Part shown: positions 7,993-15,220 of the stretch, piece by piece | How the letters are laid out: every line of letters starts with the position of its first letter | How positions within the stretch are numbered: the stretch's first letter is position 1 | From: Blastocatellia bacterium | GTDB lineage: Bacteria > Acidobacteriota > Blastocatellia > UBA7656 > JADIYM01 | DNA: 64,000 bases | Assembly (NCBI GenBank): GCA_021463145.1 | Contig: JAJTWZ010000008.1 | Span: 35,880-99,879, forward strand | Reading direction: 5' to 3' | The notes under the pieces: model-generated | Seen by the model: the letters and a program-made list of their open reading frames with translations, nothing else | Databases searched by the model: none | What the model was told of the DNA's origin: nothing | Made by a program: the position numbers and the translations under genes

Positions 7993-9438
7993 ATGTCTAC
8001 GATCGACAACGCTTTCGACGCCGAGACGCTGCGCGTGCTCGGGCACCGCCTGGTCGACCGGCTCGCCGATCACCTGCGCGACTCGCGCGAGAACCTCGAG
8101 ATGCCGGTGCTGCCGTGGGCTGAACCGGACGTCAGCATCGCCAACTGGCCCGGAGACTTTCCGGCCGGTCCGGACCCCGACCCTGCAGCTTTCGACGCGC
8201 TACTCGGACGCGTCATCGACGGGTCGACTCATCTTCACCACCCCAGATTCGTTGGCCATCAGGTGACGTCGCCGCTTCCGACGGCCGCGCTGGCCGAATT
8301 CGCCGGGGCGATGCTCAACAACGGCATGGCCATCTACGAGATGGGACCGGTCGCGACTGCGATGGAGCGGGCCGTGATCCGATGGATGTGCGATCGGATC
8401 GGTTACGGAAACGAGGCCGGCGGCCTGCTCACGTCAGGTGGCTCGGTTGGCAATCTCACGGCGCTGCTTGCCGCTCGTCAGTCGCACGCGGGATTCGACG
8501 CTTGGACGGGCGGCGCGTCGGCGGGGCCTCCGCTTGCAGTTCTCTCGTCGGATCAGACGCACTACTGCGTACAGCGGGCGGTCCAGATAATGGGATGGGG
8601 ATCGGATGGTGTGGTCGCGGTGCCCGTCGACGAACGGTTCAGAATGCGGCCGGAATTGCTGGAAGACGCCTTCGGCCGCGCCGAAGGCCTGGGACGACGC
8701 GTCGTCGCCGTGGTTGCAAGTGCGGCATCGACATCCACCGGAGCGTACGATCCGCTCGATCGGGTCGCCGACTTCTGCGAGCGACGGGGCCTGTGGCTGC
8801 ACGTCGACGGCGCTCACGGCGCGGCGGCTGCGATTTCGCCGAAGTACGGCCAGTTGGTCGACGGCATCGAGCGCGCCGACTCGGTCGTCTGGGACGCCCA
8901 CAAGATGCTGCTGATGCCGGCTCTTGTGACTGCGGTGCTGTTTCGTGACGGTGCGCGCTCGTACGAGTCATTCGCGCAGCAGGCGTCATACCTGTTCGAG
9001 GGCCGGGACCCGTCCGAGGAATGGTTCAACGGAGCAACTCGCACGCTCGAGTGCACGAAACGAATGATGAGCCTCGAGCTGTACTCGACGCTCGCGGTTC
9101 ACGGCACCGACATGTTCTCCGAGTACGTGACCGGCACATACGACCTCGCGCGAAGTTTCGCGTCGCTTATAGCGGCGAGCCACGACTTCGAATTGGCGGT
9201 CGAGCCCGATGCGAACATCGTCTGCTTCCGGTTCGTCGGCGATGGATTGGTTGAGGATACCGATCTCGACGCTCTGCAGGACCGGCTTCGGTCCAGGGTG
9301 AATGCAAGCGGCCGGTTCTATTTCGTACGCACCGCGCTGCCGAAGGGTGTTTTCCTTCGAGTTACGGTCATCAATCCCGCGACGACAGGAGACGATCTCG
9401 CATTGCTGCTCGACGCGATACGCGAGGCGGCCGAATGA
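7993..9438 (+). CDS. Pyridoxal-5'-phosphate-dependent amino acid decarboxylase (group II)
   Basis: 481 residues, typical for the aromatic-L-amino-acid / glutamate decarboxylase superfamily. The PLP Schiff-base lysine is K304 in WDAHKM. Upstream lie the cofactor-contacting HVDGAHGAAAA and the substrate-loop region ASAASTSTGAYDPLD. GGLLTSGGSVGNLTAL holds the phosphate-binding GGS-N segment, and HHPRFVGHQ is near the N-terminus. These features fix the fold, but the substrate (aromatic amino acid, glutamate, 2,4-diaminobutyrate) cannot be assigned. The stop overlaps the next gene's ATG as ATGA, so decarboxylase and acetyltransferase are coupled. A decarboxylase-to-N-acetyltransferase amine pathway is an attractive inference. 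Confidence 0.88.
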   Translation: MSTIDNAFDAETLRVLGHRLVDRLADHLRDSRENLEMPVLPWAEPDVSIANWPGDFPAGPDPDPAAFDALLGRVIDGSTHLHHPRFVGHQVTSPLPTAALAEFAGAMLNNGMAIYEMGPVATAMERAVIRWMCDRIGYGNEAGGLLTSGGSVGNLTALLAARQSHAGFDAWTGGASAGPPLAVLSSDQTHYCVQRAVQIMGWGSDGVVAVPVDERFRMRPELLEDAFGRAEGLGRRVVAVVASAASTSTGAYDPLDRVADFCERRGLWLHVDGAHGAAAAISPKYGQLVDGIERADSVVWDAHKMLLMPALVTAVLFRDGARSYESFAQQASYLFEGRDPSEEWFNGATRTLECTKRMMSLELYSTLAVHGTDMFSEYVTGTYDLARSFASLIAASHDFELAVEPDANIVCFRFVGDGLVEDTDLDALQDRLRSRVNASGRFYFVRTALPKGVFLRVTVINPATTGDDLALLLDAIREAAE

Positions 9439-9953
9439 TTGAGGTGAAGATACGCACTGGGGCCATCGAGGACGCATCTCTGCTCGCCTGGCTCGCGGAA
9501 GAGACGTTTCGCGATACGTTCGCGCAATACAACGACCCGGCGGACATGGACGCTTACATCGCCGAATCGCTGACGGCCGAGCGATTCGCCGCGGAGATCG
9601 CCGACCCGTCGAACGTGTGGTTCGTTGCCGAGGCTGACGGCGAGCCGGCCGGTTACGCGAAGCTGCGTGCCGGAGCGGCCCACGAGTCCGTCGCCGGGGA
9701 CCGGCCTGTCGAGTTGGCCCGGCTATACGCACGGCACCGGTTTCACGGTGAAGGTGTCGGGCGGGCATTGATCGATGCCTGCTTCGAAGAGGCGCGGAAG
9801 CAGGGCGCGGTGACGATCTGGCTGGGCGTGTGGGAGCACAACGCGCGCGCGATCGCCTTCTACCGGAAGTGCGGATTCGAGAATTGCGGCGCGACGACCT
9901 TCATATTGGGAAAGGACGTTCAGACGGACACCGTAATGAGCCGGCGGCTGTAG
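9435..9953 (+). CDS. GNAT-family N-acetyltransferase
   Basis: 172 residues starting in a 4-base overlap with the decarboxylase gene. The acetyl-CoA pyrophosphate-binding motif A is RFHGEGVGRALI (matches R/Q-x-x-G-x-G/A), preceded by the beta-4 strand VELARLYA and followed by the motif B-like stretch ARAIAFYRKCGFENCG. This is the usual layout of RimI/spermidine-acetyltransferase-like enzymes that move acetyl from acetyl-CoA to an amine. The adjacent decarboxylase suggests a small-molecule amine acceptor rather than a ribosomal protein, but this is inferred. Confidence 0.9.
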   Translation: MIEVKIRTGAIEDASLLAWLAEETFRDTFAQYNDPADMDAYIAESLTAERFAAEIADPSNVWFVAEADGEPAGYAKLRAGAAHESVAGDRPVELARLYARHRFHGEGVGRALIDACFEEARKQGAVTIWLGVWEHNARAIAFYRKCGFENCGATTFILGKDVQTDTVMSRRL

Positions 9954-10161
9954 GGTCCGCGAACGAGCCGGACACGGACTTTCGCCCGAAGGAGGCACGT
10001 GCAGGTCTGTCTCTCCTCGAGCGGCCCGGCCGCGCCTGGCGGAAATGTCAGCCAACGCGAGAAGCAGGACTTCCGCGAAGGGTCTACACACCTACCGCCG
10101 GCGATCGGCCACGGACCGCTTGGATCGAATCGCAGGACGGTGCGGATTCGGAGACCTGTGC

Positions 10162-10268
10162 GACCGCTCCGCGGTCGGGATCTGTATTTTGCGTTGTCCG
10201 GGGGTCGCGACGGATCGCTTCGCTCACCGCCGCGACCCCCGGCTATCGTATGTGACCGCTCCGCGGTC
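10162..10268 (+). repeat. Composite palindromic element, copy A
   Basis: Two identical self-complementary boxes GACCGCTCCGCGGTC (10162-10176 and 10254-10268) bracket a long hairpin. The arms are CCGGGGGTCGCG (10198-10209) and CGCGACCCCCGG (10231-10242), with a 21-base loop. The second arm is followed by CTAT and then the right box. The same architecture recurs at 24723-24833 (inverted) and 24902-24988. It resembles REP/BIME- or MITE-type small repeats; no transposase is adjacent. Confidence 0.8.
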
Positions 10269-10563
10269 AATCCCTAACCGGATCGCTGTCAATCCCTGGC
10301 CGGTTCGCCGTCGACGTGCGCCATGTTCGCGGACAATCCGAGTCCGGTTCGCGGTCGCCGTGCGGCCACTTCGCGGTCAAGCCGGTTCCGGGCCAGGCCG
10401 CTGATGCAAAATCACGGAAATTTCGGATGTGGCTGGTACTCGGAGCTGAAGCTCCAGTACCCGAAGCTGAAGTGCCGGGCATGCGGCCGCTTCGAGAGTG
10501 CCACCAGAAAGCGGCACGACTGGGCCGCGAGTTTGCGCATCGCCCTCTTCGGGCCAAAGCGAG

Positions 10564-10597
10564 ACGGGTCCGCTGGAGACATCCCCAGCGGACCCGT
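10564..10597 (-). terminator. Perfect 13-bp hairpin downstream of the Cys-rich gene
   Basis: ACGGGTCCGCTGG (10564-10576) pairs perfectly with CCAGCGGACCCGT (10585-10597) around an 8-base loop, 35 bases beyond the Cys-rich gene's stop on the minus strand. There is only a weak T-run after it, so it may act as a terminator or a 3' RNA-stabilising hairpin. Confidence 0.55.
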
Positions 10598-10632
10598 AGG
10601 ATTCCGGCACTCGCCGGCCCGGACTCGAGCGA

Positions 10633-11217
10633 CTACGCGGCCTTCGCGCAGCAGCTCGCGCCTTCTGCACAGCACGCCGATCCCGTGCCGCAGCACGAGT
10701 CCGACTTCGCCGTCGCTGTCGACGCGTGACTGGCGCAGCAGCTCGCGCCCTCAGTGCAGCACGCCGATCCCGTGCCGCAGCACGATTCCGACTTCGCCGT
10801 CGCTGTCGACGCGTGACTGGCGCAGCAGCTCGCGCCCTCGGCGCAGCACGCCGATCCCGTGCCGCAGCACGCGTCCGACTTCGCGGTCTCATACGACACG
10901 TTCACGACATTCGCCGCCGGCTTGGCATCCGCGTGCTCCTTGCAGCATTTGCCTTCGGCACAGCACTTCATGTCGGGGCCGCAACAGCCGTCCTTAGCCA
11001 CGGCCGCACCATCTGCGTTCTTCTTCATCGCGCAGGCTTCGGCGTCCTTCTTGCACGTCGCGGCCTTCGCTTCCTTTGCGCAGCAGGAAGCCGTGTCCTT
11101 CATCTGACATCCCGCCGGCTTTTCGGCAGGAGCGTCCTGCGCCTGCGGCGCGGATGCGAAAGCGATTCCAACGAAACCAAACACGAACAGGGCGACAAGA
11201 ATATGAATGCGATTCAT
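10633..11217 (-). CDS. Exported cysteine-rich tandem-repeat protein
   Basis: 194 residues from ATG 11215-11217, preceded by AGGAG nine bases upstream. The signal peptide is MNRIHILVALFVFGFVGIAFA, with probable cleavage after FASA. The mature chain holds 29 cysteines, 26 of them as 13 CC pairs, spaced by Ala, Lys, Gly and Ser. The C-terminus is a tandem repeat of a 29-residue unit (SHASTATAKS-[E/D]-SCCGTGSACC-[A/T]-EGASCCA): two full copies (10645-10731 and 10732-10818) plus a diverged first copy (about 10819-10896). Dense paired Cys with almost no aromatic residues suggests metal binding or disulfide-dense packing outside the cytoplasm, in a metallothionein-like manner, but I know no family with this repeat. 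Near-identical DNA repeats imply recent duplication. A second Cys-rich gene lies about 98 bases upstream on the same strand. Confidence 0.85.
   Translation of the reverse strand: MNRIHILVALFVFGFVGIAFASAPQAQDAPAEKPAGCQMKDTASCCAKEAKAATCKKDAEACAMKKNADGAAVAKDGCCGPDMKCCAEGKCCKEHADAKPAANVVNVSYETAKSDACCGTGSACCAEGASCCASHASTATAKSESCCGTGSACCTEGASCCASHASTATAKSDSCCGTGSACCAEGASCCAKAA
10645..10896 (-). repeat. 87-bp in-frame tandem repeat inside the Cys-rich gene
   Basis: Two nearly identical 87-bp units (10645-10731 and 10732-10818) and a diverged 78-bp unit (10819-10896) encode the CC-pair repeats. Because units are whole codons, copy number could vary between strains without frameshift. Confidence 0.85.
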
Positions 11218-11314
11218 CTGAGCGTCTCCTTTGACGTTGTTGAACGAACGTAACGATCCCACCCCGCGGCACGAGCCGGAGAGGCGGCGAGTCGAATCTA
11301 CGCCAACGAACGCT

Positions 11315-11707
11315 CTAAATCAGGAAGACGCAGCAGCGAAGGTGCGTATCGCCACGACTGCGAACAGGAAGCGTCGACGAGTATCTCGAATCCACCGGCA
11401 CGGGAGCCGCAACGGTCGCAACGAACCGCGCCTGCACATCCGAGTCGACCGGCAGGGGATGACGCTGCGGCCCATCGACGGGAGGCCGGCGCCCGAACAT
11501 CGAACAGACATGCGAAACGCCTGAAATCGATCCGGCGGCCAGCATCGGTCCCTGTTCGGCATCCGACCCGGCAATCTCGCACGACTCCGCGCAGCAGGAA
11601 GACTCTTTCGGCTTCTCGCACGCCATAGTCGACGCGCCACACACGGCAAGGCAGCTGAGCAGGCAAAGCGCGCCGCTCAACCACACCGTAATCGCCGGAG
11701 CCAGCAT
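11315..11707 (-). CDS. Small Cys-containing exported or membrane protein with C-terminal CCVFLI tail
   Basis: 130 residues from ATG 11705-11707. An in-frame GTG at 11770 is less likely because it abuts the hairpin at 11774-11811. The N-terminus is hydrophobic (MLAPAITVWLSGALCLLSCLAVCG, a signal peptide or TM with three Cys). A Cys cluster ACEKPKESSCCAESCE, a Pro-rich middle, and the terminus HLRCCVFLI* follow. I have a general impression that short exported proteins ending in Cys-x-F-L-I occur near metal-resistance loci in environmental bacteria; that is memory, not a search. The Cys content and the neighbouring 29-Cys protein suggest a shared metal-related role. Function unknown. Confidence 0.6.
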   Translation of the reverse strand: MLAPAITVWLSGALCLLSCLAVCGASTMACEKPKESSCCAESCEIAGSDAEQGPMLAAGSISGVSHVCSMFGRRPPVDGPQRHPLPVDSDVQARFVATVAAPVPVDSRYSSTLPVRSRGDTHLRCCVFLI

Positions 11708-11773
11708 CCGCCCCGTGAACCCGAATGTCGTGTGCCTACCTCCGATCACGAGTCGTACCGTACCCCGCACCCT

Positions 11774-11811
11774 ACCCGCGCGTCAACGTGCACCAGGCCA
11801 GACGCGCGGGT
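11774..11811 (-). terminator. 11-bp hairpin downstream of apt
   Basis: ACCCGCGCGTC (11774-11784) pairs perfectly with GACGCGCGGGT (11801-11811), loop 16 bases, starting 13 bases after the apt stop on the minus strand. No T-run follows, so termination is plausible but not certain. Confidence 0.5.
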
Positions 11812-11824
11812 CGGGTACGGCGCA

Positions 11825-12352
11825 TCAGCTGTCGTAAGAGAGCAGCGACGCAACACGGTGACCGGCAAGTTTCTCCCGTCCACCGAGAAACGTGAGCTCC
11901 ACCACGAACGCGCAGGCCACCACTTCGCCGCCTAGCCGTTCGACGAGGTCGACGACCGCCTTCGCCGTGCCCCCGGTAGCGAGCAGGTCGTCGGCAATCA
12001 GCACCCGGTGGCCGGGACCGATCGCGTCCTTGTGGATTTCGAGCGTATCGGTACCGTACTCGAGGTCGTACTCGATGCTGACTGTCTCCGCCGGCAGTTT
12101 TCGGGGCTTCCGGATCGGCACGAATCCCGCACCCAGACGGTATGCGAGCGCAGGCGCGAAGATGAATCCGCGGGCTTCCATCCCTACAACGGTGTCGATT
12201 CGGTGTGCCTCGGGCCCGATGAGCTCCGTGAGACGATCGATCGTCGTGCGAAGACCGTGCGGATGCTTGAGCAGGGTCGTTATGTCGTAAAAGAGGATTC
12301 CAGGCTTGGGAAAGTCGGGGACCTCGCGGATCAGGCTTTTCAGGTTCTCCAC
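11825..12352 (-). CDS. apt: Adenine phosphoribosyltransferase
   Basis: Salvages adenine with PRPP to give AMP in the cytosol. 175 residues from GTG 12350-12352, with GAGGAG about 13 bases upstream. The PRPP-binding motif is [14 protein letters not shown]. Further signatures are [15 protein letters not shown] near the N-terminus, [14 protein letters not shown], and the flexible-loop segment [21 protein letters not shown], all characteristic of Apt rather than other type I PRTases. Begins 23 bases after acyP, so the two are probably one transcript. Confidence 0.95.
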   Translation of the reverse strand: MENLKSLIREVPDFPKPGILFYDITTLLKHPHGLRTTIDRLTELIGPEAHRIDTVVGMEARGFIFAPALAYRLGAGFVPIRKPRKLPAETVSIEYDLEYGTDTLEIHKDAIGPGHRVLIADDLLATGGTAKAVVDLVERLGGEVVACAFVVELTFLGGREKLAGHRVASLLSYDS

Positions 12353-12375
12353 GTTCGTTTCGTAGCTCCTCGGTG

Positions 12376-12648
12376 TCAGGGTAGGACGTTGAATCCGGAT
12401 CGCCCGGCTGGTTCAAGCGAAGATTCGGCGACGCTGTCGACTCGTCCAGCGCTCGGGCCTCGCTCGAGCTCTTTTCGAAAGGCGGCAACTGCCCCGTCAT
12501 CGCCTTCCGCAACTGCTTCAACCGAGCCGTCGGGCAGGTTTCTGACGGTTCCGGCAACGGCCGCCCTCGAGGCGGCCTGTCGCGTGAACCACCGGAATCC
12601 GACTCCCTGCACGCGTCCGGTTACGATGAATTTTCGAGCGATTGTCAT
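12376..12648 (-). CDS. acyP: Acylphosphatase
   Basis: 90 residues, the standard length of this small cytosolic alpha/beta enzyme that hydrolyses carboxyl-phosphate bonds. The phosphate-binding loop GRVQGVGFR has the catalytic Arg at residue 19, and the catalytic Asn is N37 in [15 protein letters not shown] at 12646-12648. Lies downstream of tRNA-Pro and its terminator and upstream of apt. Confidence 0.93.
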   Translation of the reverse strand: MTIARKFIVTGRVQGVGFRWFTRQAASRAAVAGTVRNLPDGSVEAVAEGDDGAVAAFRKELERGPSAGRVDSVAESSLEPAGRSGFNVLP

Positions 12649-12670
12649 CTGCCGTTGGAAAGTGAAAAGG

Positions 12671-12696
12671 CCCCAACCACGTTCCCGTGATTGGGG
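12671..12696 (-). terminator. Rho-independent terminator after tRNA-Pro(CGG)
   Basis: Plus-strand CCCCAA-c-CACG / CGTG-a-TTGGGG forms an 11-position stem with one mismatch and a 4-base loop. On the minus strand it follows the tRNA by 14 bases and is followed by CCTTTTCACTTT. Placement and T-rich tail fit a terminator separating the tRNA from acyP. Confidence 0.75.
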
Positions 12697-12710
12697 TCCT
12701 GCATTGCAAG

Positions 12711-12784
<74 letters not shown>

Positions 12785-12916
12785 TCGAAGGAACACGGAG
12801 CCTACACGCGCGGTCCTTATCTGTCAAAAGTTTCTTTAGTCCTGTGTTCAAAACGAAACGACGGGCGCGTGGTCACGTGACCGCGCGCCCGTCAGGACGA
12901 GGCTCGTGACGTTCAG

Positions 12917-13969
12917 CTACGCCCGATTGCCGTTGCCATTGCCGTTGCCATTGCCGTTGTCATCATCGTCGTCGTCGTCGTCGTCATCGTTGCCGTTCCC
13001 GTTGTCGTCGTCGTTGCCGTTCCCATTCCCGTTGCCGTTCATGTTCCCGTTGCCGTTGTCGTCGTCGTTTCCGTTCCCGTTCCCATTCCCGTTCCCGTTG
13101 CCATTCCCGTTGCCATTCCCGTTGTCGTTGCCGTTATCGTCACCGTTGTCCTCGGAGCTGTCGTCGACACCGTCACCGTTCGAGTCGTCGTCCGAGTCGT
13201 CGTCGACGTCGTCGCCGTCCGAGTCGTCATCGCTGCGATTCATCGTGCCGTCGCCGTCGATGTCGTCGTCGTCGTAGTTGGCGCGATCGTCACCGTCGAT
13301 GTCGTCGTCCGCCGAGTTCGGCATCCGATCGTCGTCGATGTCCGAATCGTCCTTGTTGAGCGTTCCGTCGCCGTCCACGTCGACATCCGAGCTGTTCGGA
13401 ATCCCGTCCTGGTCCGCATCGTCGTCCGACGCGTTCGGGATGCCGTCGTCGTCCGTATCCGCGAGGCCGCCCTTCGCTGCCCGCAGGTTGTTGTTCACGC
13501 CGGAGAGGGCCCGGCTGAGCGCGGTCTGCGCCGCGGTGACCGTCACGCCCGACTCGACGAAAAAATCGCCGAGCGCAACGCCCGTTCCGAGTCGCGCCAT
13601 CACCTGGCCGAGCGGCTGTCCGGTCTCGCGGGCTGCAACCGCAGCCGGCGCCACGACCGGAAGCCCTTCACTCCGGCTCAGCAGAACGTCTTCCGGCACA
13701 CCGGTGTGGACCGAGAGGACGTGGGCCGCCAGGAAGTTGTTCGATCGCTTCGCCAGCTTCCGCGTGGCCATCTCGAGCTTGTCGCCGGTCTTCGCCACTC
13801 GCCGGACGGCGTTGGCGCGCTGGCTGCCCTGCGCGTACACCTTTATCGCGCCGCTGTCCGGAACCGTGAGGCTCCACATCACCAACATCGCGATCGATCC
13901 GAGGTATGCGCTCACCGTAGCGGCGCGGGTCAGGGACTTCCGTGCGTTACCGATATTCTGCTGTTCCAT
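12917..13969 (-). CDS. Envelope protein with Asp-rich TSP3-like repeats and an Asn-Gly/Asp tail
   Basis: 350 residues from ATG 13967-13969, with GGAGG nine bases upstream. The N-terminus has a hydrophobic stretch (about residues 16-35, AYLGSIAMLVMWSLTV) that looks like a signal or TM anchor. Then come an Ala-rich helical region (about 50-165) and calcium-binding thrombospondin-type-3-like repeats (ADTDDDGIPNASDDDADQDG and similar, about 168-235). A run of acidic DD(S/N)D residues and finally (NG)n and poly-Asp ending NGNGNRA follow. TSP3 motifs (DxDxDGxxD) bind Ca2+ at the cell surface. The tail is microsatellite-like and may vary in length. Function unknown; a Ca-dependent structural or surface-bridging role is inference. 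Confidence 0.75.
   Translation of the reverse strand: MEQQNIGNARKSLTRAATVSAYLGSIAMLVMWSLTVPDSGAIKVYAQGSQRANAVRRVAKTGDKLEMATRKLAKRSNNFLAAHVLSVHTGVPEDVLLSRSEGLPVVAPAAVAARETGQPLGQVMARLGTGVALGDFFVESGVTVTAAQTALSRALSGVNNNLRAAKGGLADTDDDGIPNASDDDADQDGIPNSSDVDVDGDGTLNKDDSDIDDDRMPNSADDDIDGDDRANYDDDDIDGDGTMNRSDDDSDGDDVDDDSDDDSNGDGVDDSSEDNGDDNGNDNGNGNGNGNGNGNGNGNGNDDDNGNGNMNGNGNGNGNDDDNGNGNDDDDDDDDDDNGNGNGNGNGNRA
12926..13276. repeat. Hexamer/trinucleotide low-complexity tract coding the (NG)n/(D)n tail
   Basis: Plus-strand GTTGCC/GTTCCC/ATTCCC hexamers and GTC/GTCGTC trinucleotides alternate over about 350 bases, encoding Asn-Gly and Asp runs on the minus strand. The opposite-strand open frame (Leu-Pro/Ser-rich) is its shadow. 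Such tracts slip readily in replication. Confidence 0.85.
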
Positions 13970-14274
13970 CGTGATCAGCCTCCGTTGTTGCTTGAAACCG
14001 ACAACCGGATCCGCGAGCGCCTCGGTCTCGAATCGGCCGAAGCCCACGTCCCCGGCGCTCGAACGGCCCTCGCGGATCCGTTCACCCTGTTGTCGTGCCG
14101 AACCGACAGAGCACCGAATGGCAGGCAAAATACCGCCGGGGGCGGGAAATCTTCCCGGACGACTCGGGAGCGCGTCGGGCCCGAGCGCCCGTCTCCGGAC
14201 GCACGAAGGACGGCCCCCCATCCGGAAGGACCTTCCGTGGTGCGGCAGGCTGGGAGGAGGGTCAGTCGAGCTGC
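13970..14274. other. Leader region of the Asp/Asn-Gly-repeat gene
   Basis: About 300 bases upstream of the TSP3-like gene. It holds the GGAGG ribosome-binding site near 13979-13983 and a near-palindrome CGGAAGG-A-CCTTCCG (14223-14237). I see no convincing gene or riboswitch; the open frame running through it in phase with the downstream gene is Arg/Gly/Pro-rich and unlikely to be translated. Confidence 0.5.
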
Positions 14275-14373
14275 CTAGAAGCGATTGCCGTTCCCGTTCC
14301 CGTTGCAGTTCCCGTTGCCGTTTCCGTTATCGTCTTTCACGATCAGAGCAATCCGGAGTCCGCAAACGGTCAC
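14275..14373 (-). pseudogene. Short (NG)n-tail open frame, probable remnant of a duplicated repeat protein
   Basis: A 32-codon frame from GTG 14371-14373 reads about 12 ordinary residues, then KDDNGNGNGNCNGNGNGNRF and a stop. Its end (NGNGNGNRF) closely mirrors the end of the neighbouring gene (NGNGNGNGNGNRA), about 1.35 kb away on the same strand. I see no clear ribosome-binding site. It is best read as the leftover 3' end of a second copy, or a minimal peptide if translated. Confidence 0.45.
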
Positions 14374-14530
14374 GTAATGTAAAGAGTCCCGGCTCTATGT
14401 CTCAATGCCTCTGTGACTCGGTGCGCGCAGCTCTTCGGTTGACGTGAAGGGTGATGCGCACAGCGTCGCCAATCGCCGGGACGCGGAGACGGCCGGAGGC
14501 TCACGTCACGTGCCACTGACTGCAAACGAA
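14374..14530. other. Intergenic spacer with a 'tctctgtgactc'-type motif
   Basis: Between pcm and the NGN remnant. Contains TATGTCTCAATGCCTCTGTGACTC (about 14396-14419), a sequence style often dispersed between genes in environmental genomes, and the short palindrome CACGTCACGTG (14502-14512) near the pcm 3' end. No gene seen. Confidence 0.4.
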
Positions 14531-15220
14531 CTACTTGTCGAAACCGTAGCGGCCGATCAGCTTCACGAAGATACAGCCACCGAACTCTTCTTCGACGATT
14601 CCGCTTCCGGTTCGCGTCACGCGGACCAGGGTCTGGCTTTTCTCGGTTCCGACCGGCACCACGAGCCTTCCGCCCACGGCGAGTTGCTTGACGAGAGGTT
14701 CAGGCACCGACGGTCCGCCCGCCGCCACAAGAATCGCGTCGTACGGTGCGTGCTCGCTCCATCCGATCGTGCCGTCGAAGCACTTTATCGTTGCGTTCGT
14801 GATCTTCAGCTTCCGCAGGCGGTTCATGGCTTCACGCGCAAGCTCCGCGATCCGCTCGATCCCGTAGACGTACTTCGATAGCGCCGCCGCGACCGCTGTC
14901 TGGTAGCCGGAACCCGCCCCGATCTCGAGCACACGGCTCTCAGGCGTCAATTCGCACAGCGATGTCATGATGGCGACCATGTAAGGCTGCGAGATCGTCT
15001 GTTCGGCCCCGATCGCAAGCGCGTGGTCCCCGTATGACTTGTCGGTAAATGGCTCGGGCACGAATTCGTGGCGAGGTATGCGGCGCATGACGTCGAGCAC
15101 TTTCTCGTCGCGGATTCCCCGATCGACGAGCGTCTCGACCATCCTGTTTCGCGCTCGTTCGTAGCGATCCGAAATCGCCGCCGCCGCCGGTTGCCGCCGG
15201 CCTCCGTCGGAGGAGATCAC
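14531..15220 (-). CDS. pcm: Protein-L-isoaspartate O-methyltransferase
   Basis: Uses S-adenosylmethionine to methylate isoaspartyl residues in damaged proteins, starting their repair. 229 residues from GTG 15218-15220, chosen because it overlaps the surE TGA as GTGA with AGGGGGC upstream; an in-frame ATG at 15259 would extend 43 bases into surE. Signatures are the SAM-binding motif I VLEIGAGSGYQTAVAA, the substrate-loop region AIGAEQTISQPYMVA, and the post-motif GGRLVVPVG. The pairing with surE is conserved in many bacteria as a stress/stationary-phase repair unit. Confidence 0.95.
   Translation of the reverse strand: MISSDGGRRQPAAAAISDRYERARNRMVETLVDRGIRDEKVLDVMRRIPRHEFVPEPFTDKSYGDHALAIGAEQTISQPYMVAIMTSLCELTPESRVLEIGAGSGYQTAVAAALSKYVYGIERIAELAREAMNRLRKLKITNATIKCFDGTIGWSEHAPYDAILVAAGGPSVPEPLVKQLAVGGRLVVPVGTEKSQTLVRVTRTGSGIVEEEFGGCIFVKLIGRYGFDK

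Larger units (their letters stand above)
9954..10632. other. Long intergenic region with palindromic repeats, no credible gene
   Basis: About 680 bases between the GNAT stop and the Cys-rich gene stop. The open frames here are short or Arg/Pro-rich and overlap on both strands, as expected for chance frames in GC-rich DNA. The region contains one complete composite palindromic element (10162-10268), degenerate fragments of similar GGTC/ATCC-rich sequence at about 10269-10400, a small hairpin at 10436-10460 (GTACT-c-GGAGC / GCTCC-AGTAC), and a perfect 13-bp hairpin at 10564-10597. Confidence 0.7.

Noticed and set aside
10645..10896. Possible CRISPR-like spaced repeats in the Cys-rich gene
   Set aside because: Units are contiguous 87-bp coding repeats with no unique spacers; no cas genes in the window.
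12906..13277. Plus-strand Leu/Pro/Ser-rich open frame opposite the (NG)n tail
   Set aside because: It is the complement of the hexamer/trinucleotide repeat coding the minus-strand tail; no start signal or family.
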